Assembly: GCF_963082655.1 (NCBI RefSeq)
Contig: NC_081555.1
Coordinates: 89,912,272 to 89,976,271 of the forward strand
DNA length: 64,000 bases
Reading direction: 5' to 3'
Source: Stomoxys calcitrans
Taxonomy: Eukaryota > Arthropoda > Insecta > Diptera > Muscidae
Shown piece after piece: positions 22,701 through 31,737 of the stretch. Each line of letters opens with the position of its first letter. Within the stretch, counting starts at the first letter, position 1. The notes under the pieces were generated by a model. The model was not told where the DNA came from and did no database searches. It saw only the letters and a list, made by a program, of their open reading frames with translations. Position numbers and translations under genes: made by a program.

Positions 22701-23290
22701 TATATCCATGGATATTGGTTACGCACCACATCCAAAGTTCAACACGGACTAAGTTCGTCCGTTTGTAATTTTCGAAAACTTGTTGGCTAGTGCAATTTTC
22801 GAATTCTATTTTTCACCATTTTTTTTTTTTTCGTTATCAAAAACCATTTGGTGTTGATACTCTGTTTTGCGCTTCACCATCACTGCATTTCCTACACCGT
22901 CGAAAGCGATCTCTGGTCTGGCTGGCTTGTTTTGAGATTTTTTGTTTCAGTTTTTCTTTTTTTTATTTTTTCCACATAACTATAGTTGTGGCGTTATTGG
23001 CTTCTGTGTTGGGATTTCTTTACAAATATATTGGCGAATACATTTTTGTTCACAAATAAAAAAAAAACCGAGAAATACGTTGTCGTTTTCATTGTTTTAT
23101 TATGTGCGTGAGTTTGTGTGGGTATTTTATTCAGGCATTCTTTTTAAACATCTTCTTTTCTCACTTTGTACTCTATTCGCTTCCATTTTGTGTATAGCAT
23201 TTTTTTTTTTCATTTTGGTTTCTCTTTCAATTTATTGGCTTTGCCGCCGTTTGCCATTGTTTTTTTAGTTTTTTTTTTTCAAAATTTCCC
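22701..23290. other. T-rich DNA without a recognised gene
   Basis: Long T runs and hydrophobic shadow frames. Nothing was recognised. Confidence 0.5.
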
Positions 23291-23298
23291 CCCCAAAA

Positions 23299-23493
23299 TC
23301 AGGTACTCCTGCTCTGGTGATCTTGTTCGATATCTTGATCGCCATCCACGTTCACGTCCACATCGTCGGTCACATCATGCTCGCATCCAAACGATTGCCA
23401 TTTATGTGATTTATGTACACCGCCCCAAATGCCATGCAAATGATCTGTGTAACTGTCATGATAATGTCTAACATTTCTCGAGTGTATACTCAT
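23299..23493 (-). CDS. Candidate 64-codon ORF, His-rich then acidic; unknown
   Basis: The minus-strand frame starts MSIHSRNVRHYHDSYTDHLH and ends in an acidic run VDVNVDGDQDIEQDHQ before a TGA at 23299-23301. The in-frame stop upstream is only eight codons before the ATG, so a short stand-alone ORF is the simplest reading. The codons used (GTG for Val, GAT/GAC, CAC) look coding rather than AT-biased like the surroundings. No transmembrane segment or known domain was recognised. It could also be the last exon of a longer gene or a chance frame; the opposite strand is also open here, with a weaker composition. Confidence 0.25.
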   Translation of the reverse strand: MSIHSRNVRHYHDSYTDHLHGIWGGVHKSHKWQSFGCEHDVTDDVDVNVDGDQDIEQDHQSRST

Positions 23494-23779
23494 ATGGTGG
23501 GCAATGTGTTTTTAGTATGTCTATGTGACAGCAGGGGGAATGTAGTAGAAATTTTATTTTGAGATGTGCAGATCGCAATGTTTAATCATATGGTAAACTA
23601 GACCCATGATTCGGGTTAAAGTTTGAACCCGATGGTCTCTGCGATAACAGCCCAAAAGTTATGTCTTCGCACTGGTAGGATCTTTGTCTCCTGCTGGAGG
23701 TGGTCCACATGAGAACTGAGGAGACAGCCCGTCGTTGTTCGGAGGGCGGCATTCTGACAGATCTGAATGTTATTCTATG

Positions 23780-24351
23780 AGATGGTGAGAATTATGGGGA
23801 AGTGGTCTGACCCCAAAAGAGATGACGGTTTACCAGGATACCTCACTCAGGAGATCAGGGGATGCAATGGAAATGTCTGTCCAGCTGCTGCACCTCCTCG
23901 TAATCCTAGTGGGGGCATCCTCATTCGCCTTGCAAAACGTGGAGCTTTCAATCTGCTCTGCCAACACTATGCCACGCTGGTCGTTACCTCTCATGAAGTG
24001 TGATTGATGCGCATTAAAGTCCCCTAGGACCAGACGATTATGGCCAGATAGTAACCCTCTTATGTCGGGGTTGTAGGCTTGGCCATTAATTGGGAAACAG
24101 CTACCAACCGGCGGTATGTACACGTTGTGTACCTCTATCTCGGCAGTACCGGACCTGACAGCTATCCCCAAGCATTCCATGTAGGGGTCACTAGCGCCAG
24201 GCGCAGGCGAGATGGGTCTACATTGCACGGAATGGTGTATGACGAAGGCCAATCCCCCAACTCCATTCCTTGAGAGATCCTTACGTAGCACATTGTATCC
24301 TCCGTGACAACTGTGCAAGCTGCAGGTGTTGGTCAGCTTTGTCTTCTGGAT
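23780..24351 (-). pseudogene. APE-type endonuclease domain of the non-LTR element
   Basis: In minus-strand order: IQKTKL (normally QETKL; the catalytic Glu is Lys), then at 24318-23830 GYNVLRKDLSRNGVGGLAF, VHNVYIPP, LVLGDFNAH (catalytic Asp and Asn kept) and NEDAPTRI. After a stop and frameshift, LGSDHFPIILTI carries the final Asp-His pair. The domain's first about 25 residues are replaced by the minisatellite. Loss of the metal-binding Glu and the frame break make it inactive. Confidence 0.7.
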
Positions 24352-25253
24352 CGTAGGCGAGGACGCAGTAGGCGAGGACGCAGTAGGCGAGGACGCAGTA
24401 GGCGAGGACGCAGTAGGCGAGGACGCAGTAGGCGAGGACGCAGTAGGCGAGGACGCAGTAGGCGAGGACGCAGTAGGCGAGGACGCAGTAGGCGAGGACG
24501 CAGTAGGCGAGGACGCAGTAGGCGAGGACGCAGTAGGCGAGGACGCAGTAGGCGAGGACGCAGTAGGCGAGGACGCAGTAGGCGAGGACGCAGTAGGCGA
24601 GGACGCAGTAGGCGAGGACGCAGTAGGCGAGGACGCAGTAGGCGAGGACGCAGTAGGCGAGGACGCAGTAGGCGAGGACGCAGTAGGCGAGGACGCAGTA
24701 GGCGAGGACGCAGTAGGCGAGGACGCAGTAGACGAGGACGCAGTAGGCGAGGACGCAGTAGGCGAGGACGCAGTAGGCGAGGACGCAGTAGGCGAGGACG
24801 CAGTAGGCGAGGACGCAGTAGGCGAGGACGCAGTAGGCGAGGACGCAGTAGGCGAGGACGCAGTAGGCGAGGACGCAGTAGGCGAGGACGCAGTAGGCGA
24901 GGACGCAGTAGGCGAGGACGCAGTAGGCGAGGACGCAGTATGCGAGGACGACGACGCTTGTGACCCACAGTATGACTATACGTCCGTAGTGAAGTGAGAC
25001 CAGAGCAATATCGGAAATGTACCCACTCCATGCACCGGTTACACCTCACCGACACCAAGCGATGAAGGAGGCGATTCTGGCAAGCCGAACAGAACCAGGG
25101 TCCGGGGTTCTTTTCAATCCCGGCACAAAGCAGAAGCGTGGGGAGAAGGCACTTCGGGATGTGCCTCTCCCATGACGGAAAAAACGAAAAAAACACGTAT
25201 ACTGAGGAGCCAGCCCTTGTCGATGAGAGTTCCATCGGGTCAATCCGGTGCAT
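24333..25253 (-). pseudogene. Retrotransposon N-terminal ORF with 2A-like motif, PHD-like zinc motif and minisatellite-encoded tail
   Basis: 306-codon frame. Residues 17-43 are hydrophobic, ending LPTLLLCAG. Residues 44-52 read AGIEKNPGP, matching the NPGP core of 2A-like 'ribosome-skipping' peptides known at the N-termini of several CR1/L2 and other non-LTR elements. Residues 55-83 show C-x2-C, C-x2-C, H-x3-C spacing (CSAC, CNRC, HFRYC), a PHD/treble-clef-like zinc motif. From about residue 105 the frame is only the minisatellite (LRPRL repeats). The natural protein would continue into the endonuclease, which lies in another frame just past the repeat. Confidence 0.65.
24356..24940 (+). repeat. 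15-bp minisatellite, 39 copies
   Basis: Unit ggcgaggacgcagta, 585 bp, 39 units, followed by a decayed 40th. Only one substitution is visible (G to A at 24732, unit 26). The unit is five codons long and open in five of six frames (VGEDA and RGRSR on plus; LRPRL, TASSP and YCVLA on minus), which explains three long overlapping open frames. It sits exactly at the ORF1/endonuclease junction of a retrotransposon. Confidence 0.95.
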
Positions 25254-25391
25254 ACAAACGGTCGCCCCGGTTTGCGTTTACCACCATGTTCGCCTTGAAA
25301 AGACCTATTTGCTGGAGTTTCTTCATCCCTTTTGACAACATGACCTAGCCAACGCAGCCGACACCTTTATTCTCCATTAACACAAACTGGT

Positions 25392-25692
25392 CCACCGTAG
25401 CGTAGTGGTTAGCATGTCCGCCTATGACGCCAAACGCCTGGGTTCGAATCCTGGCGAGATCATCAGAATGAATTTTCAGCGGTGGTTTTCTCCTCCTAAA
25501 GCTGACAACATTTGTGAGGTACTATGGCATGTAAAACTTCTCTCCAAAGAGGTGTCGCACTGCGGCACGCCGTTCGGGCTAGGCTATGTAAATGAGGCCC
25601 CTTATCATTGAGCTTAAACTTGAATCGAACTGCACTCATTGATGTGTGAGAAGTTTGCCCCTGTTTCTTAGTGGAGTGTTTATGGTAAAAAT
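25392..25692 (+). mobile_element. tRNA-derived SINE, complete copy
   Basis: The best copy. The tRNA-like head has A box TAGCGTAGTGG at 25398-25408 and B box GGTTCGAATCC at 25441-25451, with spacing suitable for RNA polymerase III. The body includes 'tttgtgaggtactatggcat', 'caaagaggtgtcgcactg' and 'cggcacgccgttcggg', and the tail ends 'cttagtggagtgtttatgg'. The head resembles Asp/Glu-type tRNAs but folds poorly as a real tRNA, so no tRNA gene is called. At least eight other fragments lie in this window. Confidence 0.85.
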
Positions 25693-25834
25693 TTGCATAT
25701 TTGGTTTTGTTCTCTAATCCCGAAATATTAAAGGCAACCCTCGTATTGTTGTGATTTGCAACAGCCAGCGCGACCCATAAGACGACATAACCAAACTCCT
25801 AATTTGTAAAAGTCATTCAAAGAACTTATCATAT

Positions 25835-25895
25835 GCGATCTATGGTGGAAGGCATAATAGTTTCGGCCTAGGCGAGCTAAACATGTTTTTACTTA
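25835..25895 (+). mobile_element. DINE family 1, 3' end only
   Basis: 'gcgatctatggtggaaggca', a degraded hairpin ttcggcctaggcgag and 'acatgtttttactta'. It abuts the 5' end of the next copy with no spacer. Confidence 0.7.
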
Positions 25896-25896
25896 T

Positions 25897-27360
25897 TATA
25901 CCCTCCACCATAGGATGAGGGTATACTAATTTCGTCATTCTGTTTGTAACACCTCGAAATATGCGTCTGAGACCCCATAAAGTATACATATTCTCGATCT
26001 AGCCATGTCCGTCCGTCTGTCCGTCCGTCCGTCTGTCTGTCAAAAGCACGCTAACTTTCGAAGGAGTAAAGCTAGCCGCTTGAAACTTTGCACAAATACT
26101 TTTTTTTAGTGTAGGTCGGTTGGGATTGTAAATGGCTCAAATCGGTCCATGTTTTGATATACCTGCCAATAAACCGATCTTGGGTCTTGACTTCTTGATC
26201 CTCTAGAGGGCGCAATTCTCGTCCGATTTGACTGAAATTTTGCACATGGTGTTTTGGTATCACATCCAACAACTGTGTAAAGTATGATTCAATTCGGTCC
26301 ATGTATTGATATAGCTGCTATATAAACCGATCTTGGGTCTTGACTTCTTGAGACTCTTGAGGGCGCAATTCTCATTCGATTTGGCTGAAATTTTGCATGA
26401 GGTGTTTTGTTATGACTTCCAATAAATGTGCTAAGTATGGCGCAAATCGGTACATGACCTGATATATTTGCCATATAAACCGATCTGGGATCTTGACTTC
26501 TTGAGCCTCTAGAGGGCGCAATTCTCGTCCGATTTTGCTGAAATTTTGCATGAGGAGCTTTGTTATGACTTCCAATAACTGTGCTAAGTATGGCGCAAAT
26601 CGGTACATAAACTGATTTAGCTGCCATATAAACCGATCTGGGATCTTGACTTCTTGATCCAATAGATCGCGCAATTCTCATTCGATTTGGCTGAAATTTT
26701 GCACGTGGTGTTTTGGTATCACATCCAACAACTGCGCTAAATATGGTTCAATTCGGTACATTACTTGATATAGCTGCCATATAAACCGATTTGGGACCTT
26801 GACTTCTTGAGCCAATAGAGCGCGCAATTCTCATTCGATTTGGCTGAAATTTTTCAGGAGGTGTTTTCTTATGACTTCCAATAACTGTGCTAAGTATGGC
26901 GCAAATCGGTACATTGCCTGATATAGCTGCCATATGAACCGATCTGGGATCTTGACTTCTTGAGCCTCTAGAGGGCGCAATTCTCATCCGATTTGGCAGA
27001 AATTTTGTACAACGGCTTCTCTTATGACCTTCAACGTACGTGTCTAATATGGTCTGAATCGATCAATAGCTTGATGCAGCTTCCATATAAACCTATCTCC
27101 CGATTTTGCTTCTTGAGCCCCTACAAGGCGCAATTCTTATCCGAATGAACTGAAATATTACACAATGACCTCTACAATGTTCAGCATTCATTTATGGTCC
27201 GAATCGGACTACAACTTGATATAGGCTCCAATAGCATAACAGTTCTTATTCAATATTCTATGTTTATCTAAAAAGAGATACCGCGCATAGAACTCGACAA
27301 ATGCGATCTATGGTGGAGGGTTTATAAGATTCGGCCCGGCCGAACTTAGCACGCTTTTAC
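25897..27360 (+). mobile_element. DINE/Helentron-like element, family 1, copy 4
   Basis: 5' tataccctccaccataggat, (GTCY)n at 26005-26040, seven monomers ('cttgacttcttgagcc' and variants), and the 3' hairpin ttcggcccggccgaa at 27330-27344 followed by 'cttagcacgcttttac'. Minus-strand shadow frames come from the monomers. It is head-to-tail with the 3' fragment at 25835-25895. Confidence 0.85.
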
Positions 27361-28821
27361 AAAAATATTTTGCAATTATTATAACAATTCCTATCCATTA
27401 CCAATTGTTCTCTATTAACTTTTCTGTTTTTGTTTTTTTTTTTTAGGTAAGCATCAGTGTCGATTGGATTTTAAAGCAAACTCCAATTTGAACAATACAA
27501 ACGGAAAATGTGTTTTAATGTATGGCGTGAGTATTATAAACAGTACATTCTAATAAGTGAATAATATTATCATCATTAAAATTGCAAGTATTAGTATCTA
27601 GTTGTACGCATTACATCATAATGAGGAAACAAATCTAGAAACACATTTCCAGAAATAGGTACGGCGCAAAAAAAAGCACCAAAACCAAACGTATTGCAGT
27701 TGAATTTTGTTTTATTGCAATACTCAATACTTATAACAATTTTAGAAATAATTAGGCAAAACAAATGTGTCACGCCTTTTGGCATTTCACCACATCATAC
27801 CCCTGCTATCGAAATAATTGATTTTTTGTTTTTAATTTTTTAATTGCTGACAGCCCTTAAGAACGAACAAACAGCAGACAGGCGGACAGGCAGACGTATG
27901 AGTAAAATGTTGAATATATGTCTCATTTAGCTGCCTACGCACAAAGTGAAAAGGCTCTGCCAAATTTAGTTTCAATTATTTGTGGTACATTTATGTGCCA
28001 TTTTACATTGATTTACATGGGCTAGCCAACGCCTGTCTGTGGTTGTTCGCATTTAAATGTCAGATTTTTATCATTTCATTCGCTGCTTAACCCAAAGTGT
28101 CTGCTACAAAGACTTGGTCTGCTGTTGTCATCAGACCAGAGTGTAATAAACACCACAAAGTGTGTGTGTTTGCGTGCGTGTGTGTGTGTGCTGCAGTGTG
28201 CTCCCCACAACAACGGTGTAATGTTATGTTACATCGATAACAGAGGTTTATGTTAATTAACAGCATTTTTGAGTTAAGCCCCTGCCACCCGACGATGATC
28301 AGCGGCAGCACACAGTCATCAGTTGCAATGTCGTACCATGTATTCGTACACAAGCCAAGTTAACCCATGGCTGTCAACATTTATCATTCGCTCCTGAGTG
28401 TAGTGTGGTGTGTTGTGCTGTGCTGTTACCATGTGTGTGTGTGTGTGTGGTATAGAGTGCACAGCGCAACGAATTAACCCATTAATTTTTGAACAACACT
28501 TGTCATTAAGGCAAATGGATCAATTAGTGCCATTTAAACACTGCACCATTATATCTAGATATCGCTTCAATATTTCATTTAACATTTTTTTTTGATGGCT
28601 TAATGAGCTTCAAAAATTGTCTGTTGTCATATGATAGATGTTAAATAAATTAAAATAAAATAACAATAATTTACAATTAATCTTAAAATATTTTTGCTAT
28701 AATTGCAACAATCATAGATTTAAGCATCACCTATGGAAATTATTTAAAATCCCCGTTTAAAGGAGTTAAAGTTAGTTTGGCACGTTTTTCAAACCTTCGC
28801 GCAATGTGATGACAACTTAAT
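27361..28821. other. Unique AT-rich DNA, intron-like
   Basis: No coding frame. It contains a candidate recursive splice site at 27446/27447, TG-rich microsatellites at about 28159-28190 and 28431-28449, and unremarkable AT-rich DNA. Confidence 0.5.
27410..27455 (+). promoter_or_regulatory. Candidate recursive splice site (ratchet point)
   Basis: A branch-point-like 'ctattaact' at 27411-27419 is followed by a T-rich tract and TTTTAG ending at 27446, immediately followed by GTAAGC at 27447. A 3' splice site fused to a 5' splice site with no exon between is the known form of zero-nucleotide recursive splice sites in long Drosophila introns (Y-tract, NCAG|GTAAGT). Here C before AG is T and the last T is C, so the match is good but not perfect. 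Confidence 0.35.
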
Positions 28822-29030
28822 AATACCCACCACCATAGGATGGGGGTATACTAATTTAGCCATTTCGTTTGTAACACCTCGAAATATTGATCTGGGACCC
28901 CATAAAATACATATATTCTGGATCGTCTTGACATTGTGATTCGATCTAGCCATGTCCGTCCGTCCGTCTGTCGAAATCACGATAGCGGTCGAACGCGTAA
29001 AGCTAGCCGCTTGAAATTTTGCTACAAAAT
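28822..29030 (+). mobile_element. DINE-like element, 5' end only
   Basis: 'taatacccaccaccatagga' with 'gggggtata', 'accccataaaatacatatat', a (GTCY) tract 'gtccgtccgtccgtctgtcg' and the 'aagctagccgcttgaaattt' linker, then truncation. Confidence 0.75.
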
Positions 29031-29087
29031 TATGAGGATAAAAAAAACAATGGAAAAATAGTACTGGTAATGGGAGAAAACGCACGT

Positions 29088-29450
29088 TTAGTACCGCAAT
29101 TGGTACCATTTGGTACTTTCTTTACAGATAAAGTTAGAGGTCTAAAGTTTTGCATGTAGGTACAACTAGGAAATATATAATGGGTGGCAATATGATTTAT
29201 TCACAACTCGAAAATTTTGGTACCAAAATTGGTACCATTTGGTACTTTCTTTACAGATTGAGCTATAGGTCTGAAAATTGGCATGTAGGCACAAGTAGGC
29301 AAAATATGTTAGATGTCTAAATGATCTCTTTAAAATTTGAACATCTTGTTACCAAAATTGGTACCATTTGGTACTTTCTTTATAGATGGAGCTACAGGTC
29401 TGAAATTTGGCATGTAGATACAACTAGGTAAAATATGATGTTTGACTAGG
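29088..29450 (+). repeat. Three tandem copies of a ~129-bp unit with paired GGTACC motifs
   Basis: The block 'ggtaccNNaattggtacc' followed by 'atttggtactttcttta' recurs at about 29091, 29220 and 29348. Each unit also holds 'gcatgtaggtacaactagg'-like and 'taggtctgaaa' blocks. It is unrelated in sequence to the 153-bp monomer, though it directly follows a DINE 5' end. Confidence 0.75.
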
Positions 29451-29755
29451 TTAGGTTGAAAAGAGGATGCGGATATTCATCAGTTATTGGCTTGTTGTGC
29501 GTTCTAAATACTATAAAGTAACCTCGAAAAAGAAAATTTAAGTCAGAATTCCGTGCTACTTACAAAATCCCTAATTGTTTTCCATACCACGCCCCTTAAT
29601 TGGTTTATGTCTGGTATTGTGTCCTCACCCATGTGCCGGTATTTGTTAGTAGCAAAAGCCGGGCAATGACATAGGAAATGCTCCAACGTCTCTTCATCTT
29701 CCCCACATGCCCTACACATGCTATCACTTGCCGTAACGAGTGATAGCAAAAATGA
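29451..29755 (-). pseudogene. 3' end of LOA/I-like non-LTR element
   Basis: The minus frame 29749-29543 reads MCRACGEDEETLEHFLCHCPAF, the C-terminal zinc motif (C-x2-C, H-x4-C) found after RNase H in this group, then the 3'UTR down to about 29451. The UTR matches 12755-12960. Confidence 0.75.
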
Positions 29756-29927
29756 TGAATAGTATACAAATTAGCAAATTTTGACACACATAATGAAATA
29801 CCAATGATACATAATGTGACATGTCATAAGACAAGAACTCATAGTCTAATAACACCTAAAAGAAACTTTAAAACTATAAATTTTTTTGAAATTTAGATTT
29901 TTTGTCGAATTTTTTTAAGCTGAGCGA

Positions 29928-30090
29928 TATAAAAACTTCTCCCCAAAGAAGTACGCTACGCCGTTAGGACTCAGCTATAAAAAGGAGGTCCCTTACCATT
30001 GAGCTTAAACTTGAATCGGACAGCACTCATTGATATATGATAAGTTTCCCCTTCTGTTCCTTCATGGGAAAATCTGCAATTCGACCTTCA
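29928..30090 (+). mobile_element. SINE, 5'-truncated copy
   Basis: 'cttctccccaaagaagtacg', 'agctataaaaaggaggtccc', 'cagcactcattgatatatg' and the 'tccttcatgggaaaa' tail. No tRNA head. Confidence 0.7.
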
Positions 30091-30780
30091 AAAATCGACC
30101 AATCAAAAATTGTCAAGCGTCAAAAGGCCAAATTTAGGCAAAAAATCTCTTCAAACTGATGTAAGATCATCATGTCTGGCAGCCCTGCATATGCGCCATT
30201 TATGGGCGCGTCCCGTAGAAGACTGACAACTCTTTATTAAGTTTTTTTGATTGGCAACTCTGGTTTATATCTCCCATCATTCTTGTTTACTTGCTTGCAA
30301 ATGCCTATGTACATTCTAGCAAAAATTCTAATTAGGAAGCGTTAAAAATTATTGAATATTTGTTAGTCAGATGGTAGGTAGGTATAATTTATATAATATG
30401 ACTAAAAAGAAATATACAAAAAAATTTAAGTCATACATAAAAGTAGCCACAAGCACTACTACCCATAAACGCCAAACTAATTTTTGTTTGCAATTTTATT
30501 ATTGTGTATGGTGGATGTTATTGCAAAATTGTTGTAGTAGTGCTTGTATTGGTATTATTGTTTTTGTTGTTGTTGTTATTGTTATTGTTGCTCAACGAAT
30601 CAATAATTGGTGAAAGTCATTTATTTAGATGTTGCTAAAAATAAAAACAAAAGCATTAACGGCAGCAGCAGCAGCAGCAACAACCACAGCCAGAGCAGAG
30701 CAACAAATCAGCCACAGCCACTAATCAAGTTTTGTTCAATGTTTTCACCCCATCACAACGTCTTGCCGTTCAGAAAGTCT
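30091..30780. other. Unique AT-rich DNA upstream of a candidate promoter
   Basis: TTG/CAA runs at 30555-30590 and CAG runs at 30660-30700. No coding frame was recognised. Confidence 0.45.
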
Positions 30781-30960
30781 GGCAGTCAGTCGTTTAGACA
30801 CTGAGGCTGTCGCATTAGAGCCGACCGCCACCACCACCACCACCGCCGTACACTTTAAAACGCCAGCCATCATTCGGGGGCCTTCTTCGCAAACGCCATG
30901 AGAATGCCCTCACCCCAGTCCCATACCCAAACACCCCCTGTCTATTTGACGGTACGTTTG
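30781..30960 (+). promoter_or_regulatory. Candidate TATA-less promoter and short first coding exon
   Basis: Initiator TCAGTC (A at 30788) is followed by GC-richer DNA. At 30898 an ATG opens MRMPSPQSHTQTPPVYLTVRL, and the frame meets a strong 5' splice site, TTG|GTGAGT, at 30961. If unspliced it would stop at 30987. Base composition changes sharply from the flanking AT-rich DNA, and the CAG-rich upstream region is promoter-like. There is no homology support, so this is a proposal only. Confidence 0.3.
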
Positions 30961-31437
30961 GTGAGTATGTTTCACCACAAACCGTAACAGTGAAAATGTG
31001 AAAAAATAAAGATCTTTCAATTATTTGATTTGATTTTGTTAATAAAGCAACAGCAGCAACATCAGCAGCAACAACGACAACAACAACAATGCAAATATCA
31101 CGACTACAACAAAAGCCAGCCTAAGCATGTTCATTGATTTTGATGGCGAGGGTATGAACCGGCAGCCGTTTGGTGGGGTTACGCTGAGTGCTTTGTTGCT
31201 TTCGAAGAGGAACTGCTATGTAAAATCATCCGAATCAATTGAAATCCAAACAGAAACTAAAATAGAAACAAAGAAAAGATGGCATAATACAAATTTGCAA
31301 ATTAACTCTTCCCCTTCCCTATGCCCCCTTGGGATATTTAGCAAGCATTTGAACATTTTTGTTGATATTTGCTGTAGTGTAGAATGTTGAAAATGATTTT
31401 GTATCAAATTTTCACGAGAAGATTTCGCCAAATTTAA
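30961..31437. other. Intron/UTR-like DNA with one short frame
   Basis: CAA/CAG-rich from 31046 to 31100. An ATG at 31127 opens an 87-codon frame beginning MFIDFDGEGMNRQPFGG; its first about 20 codons look better than the remainder, and a weak 5' splice site (GTATGA) lies just after GEG. No known domain. Confidence 0.3.
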
Positions 31438-31560
31438 TTTTTATACACTCCCCCAAAGGATCAGGGGGTTAGGTTTACTAGCTCTCTCATCTCAAATATA
31501 ACAACACGAAATATTAGTCTACGACTGTTTACAGTTAATATATTATTGATTGTCATGACC
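31438..31560 (+). mobile_element. Degraded DINE 5' end
   Basis: 'tatacactcccccaaaggat', 'cacgaaatattagtctacga' and 'atatattattgattgtcatg' follow the order of a DINE 5' region with many substitutions. Confidence 0.5.
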
Positions 31561-31737
31561 AGTGTTGCCACGCAAGAAAATTATTGCCTACCAAAATTTA
31601 AGAAAAATCATACCAAACTCGATCCATACCTACTAAATGTTCTACAAGCCAAAAACCCGTTATATGTTTTTATAGTACCTGCCATCGGAGCCTAGCCCAT
31701 TTTGCCATTCCATTTTAAATACATCAAATTATACATT

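Larger units (their letters stand above)
23575..25330 (-). mobile_element. Non-LTR retrotransposon: ORF1 start, endonuclease, then RT thumb
   Basis: Minus-strand element. ORF1/polyprotein start at 25253, 15-bp minisatellite at 24940-24356, endonuclease at about 24350-23780, then a direct jump to an RT thumb at about 23770-23600 (QNAALRTTTGC ... HVDHL ... TKILPV). The whole RT palm and fingers are deleted. A second copy of its N-terminal region is at 47440-47850. Confidence 0.7.

Noticed and set aside
22790..23268. Hydrophobic plus-strand frames as membrane proteins
   Set aside because: T-rich DNA gives Phe/Leu/Val-rich translations by composition alone.
24304..24997. 223-codon acidic (VGEDA)n and 219-codon basic (RGRSR)n proteins
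   Set aside because: Products of the 15-bp minisatellite in antisense to the retroelement; no start context or flanking domain supports them.
25398..25460. Possible genuine tRNA gene (A and B boxes)
   Set aside because: The sequence recurs at several sites with the same non-tRNA body, and the cloverleaf stems are poor; it is a SINE head.
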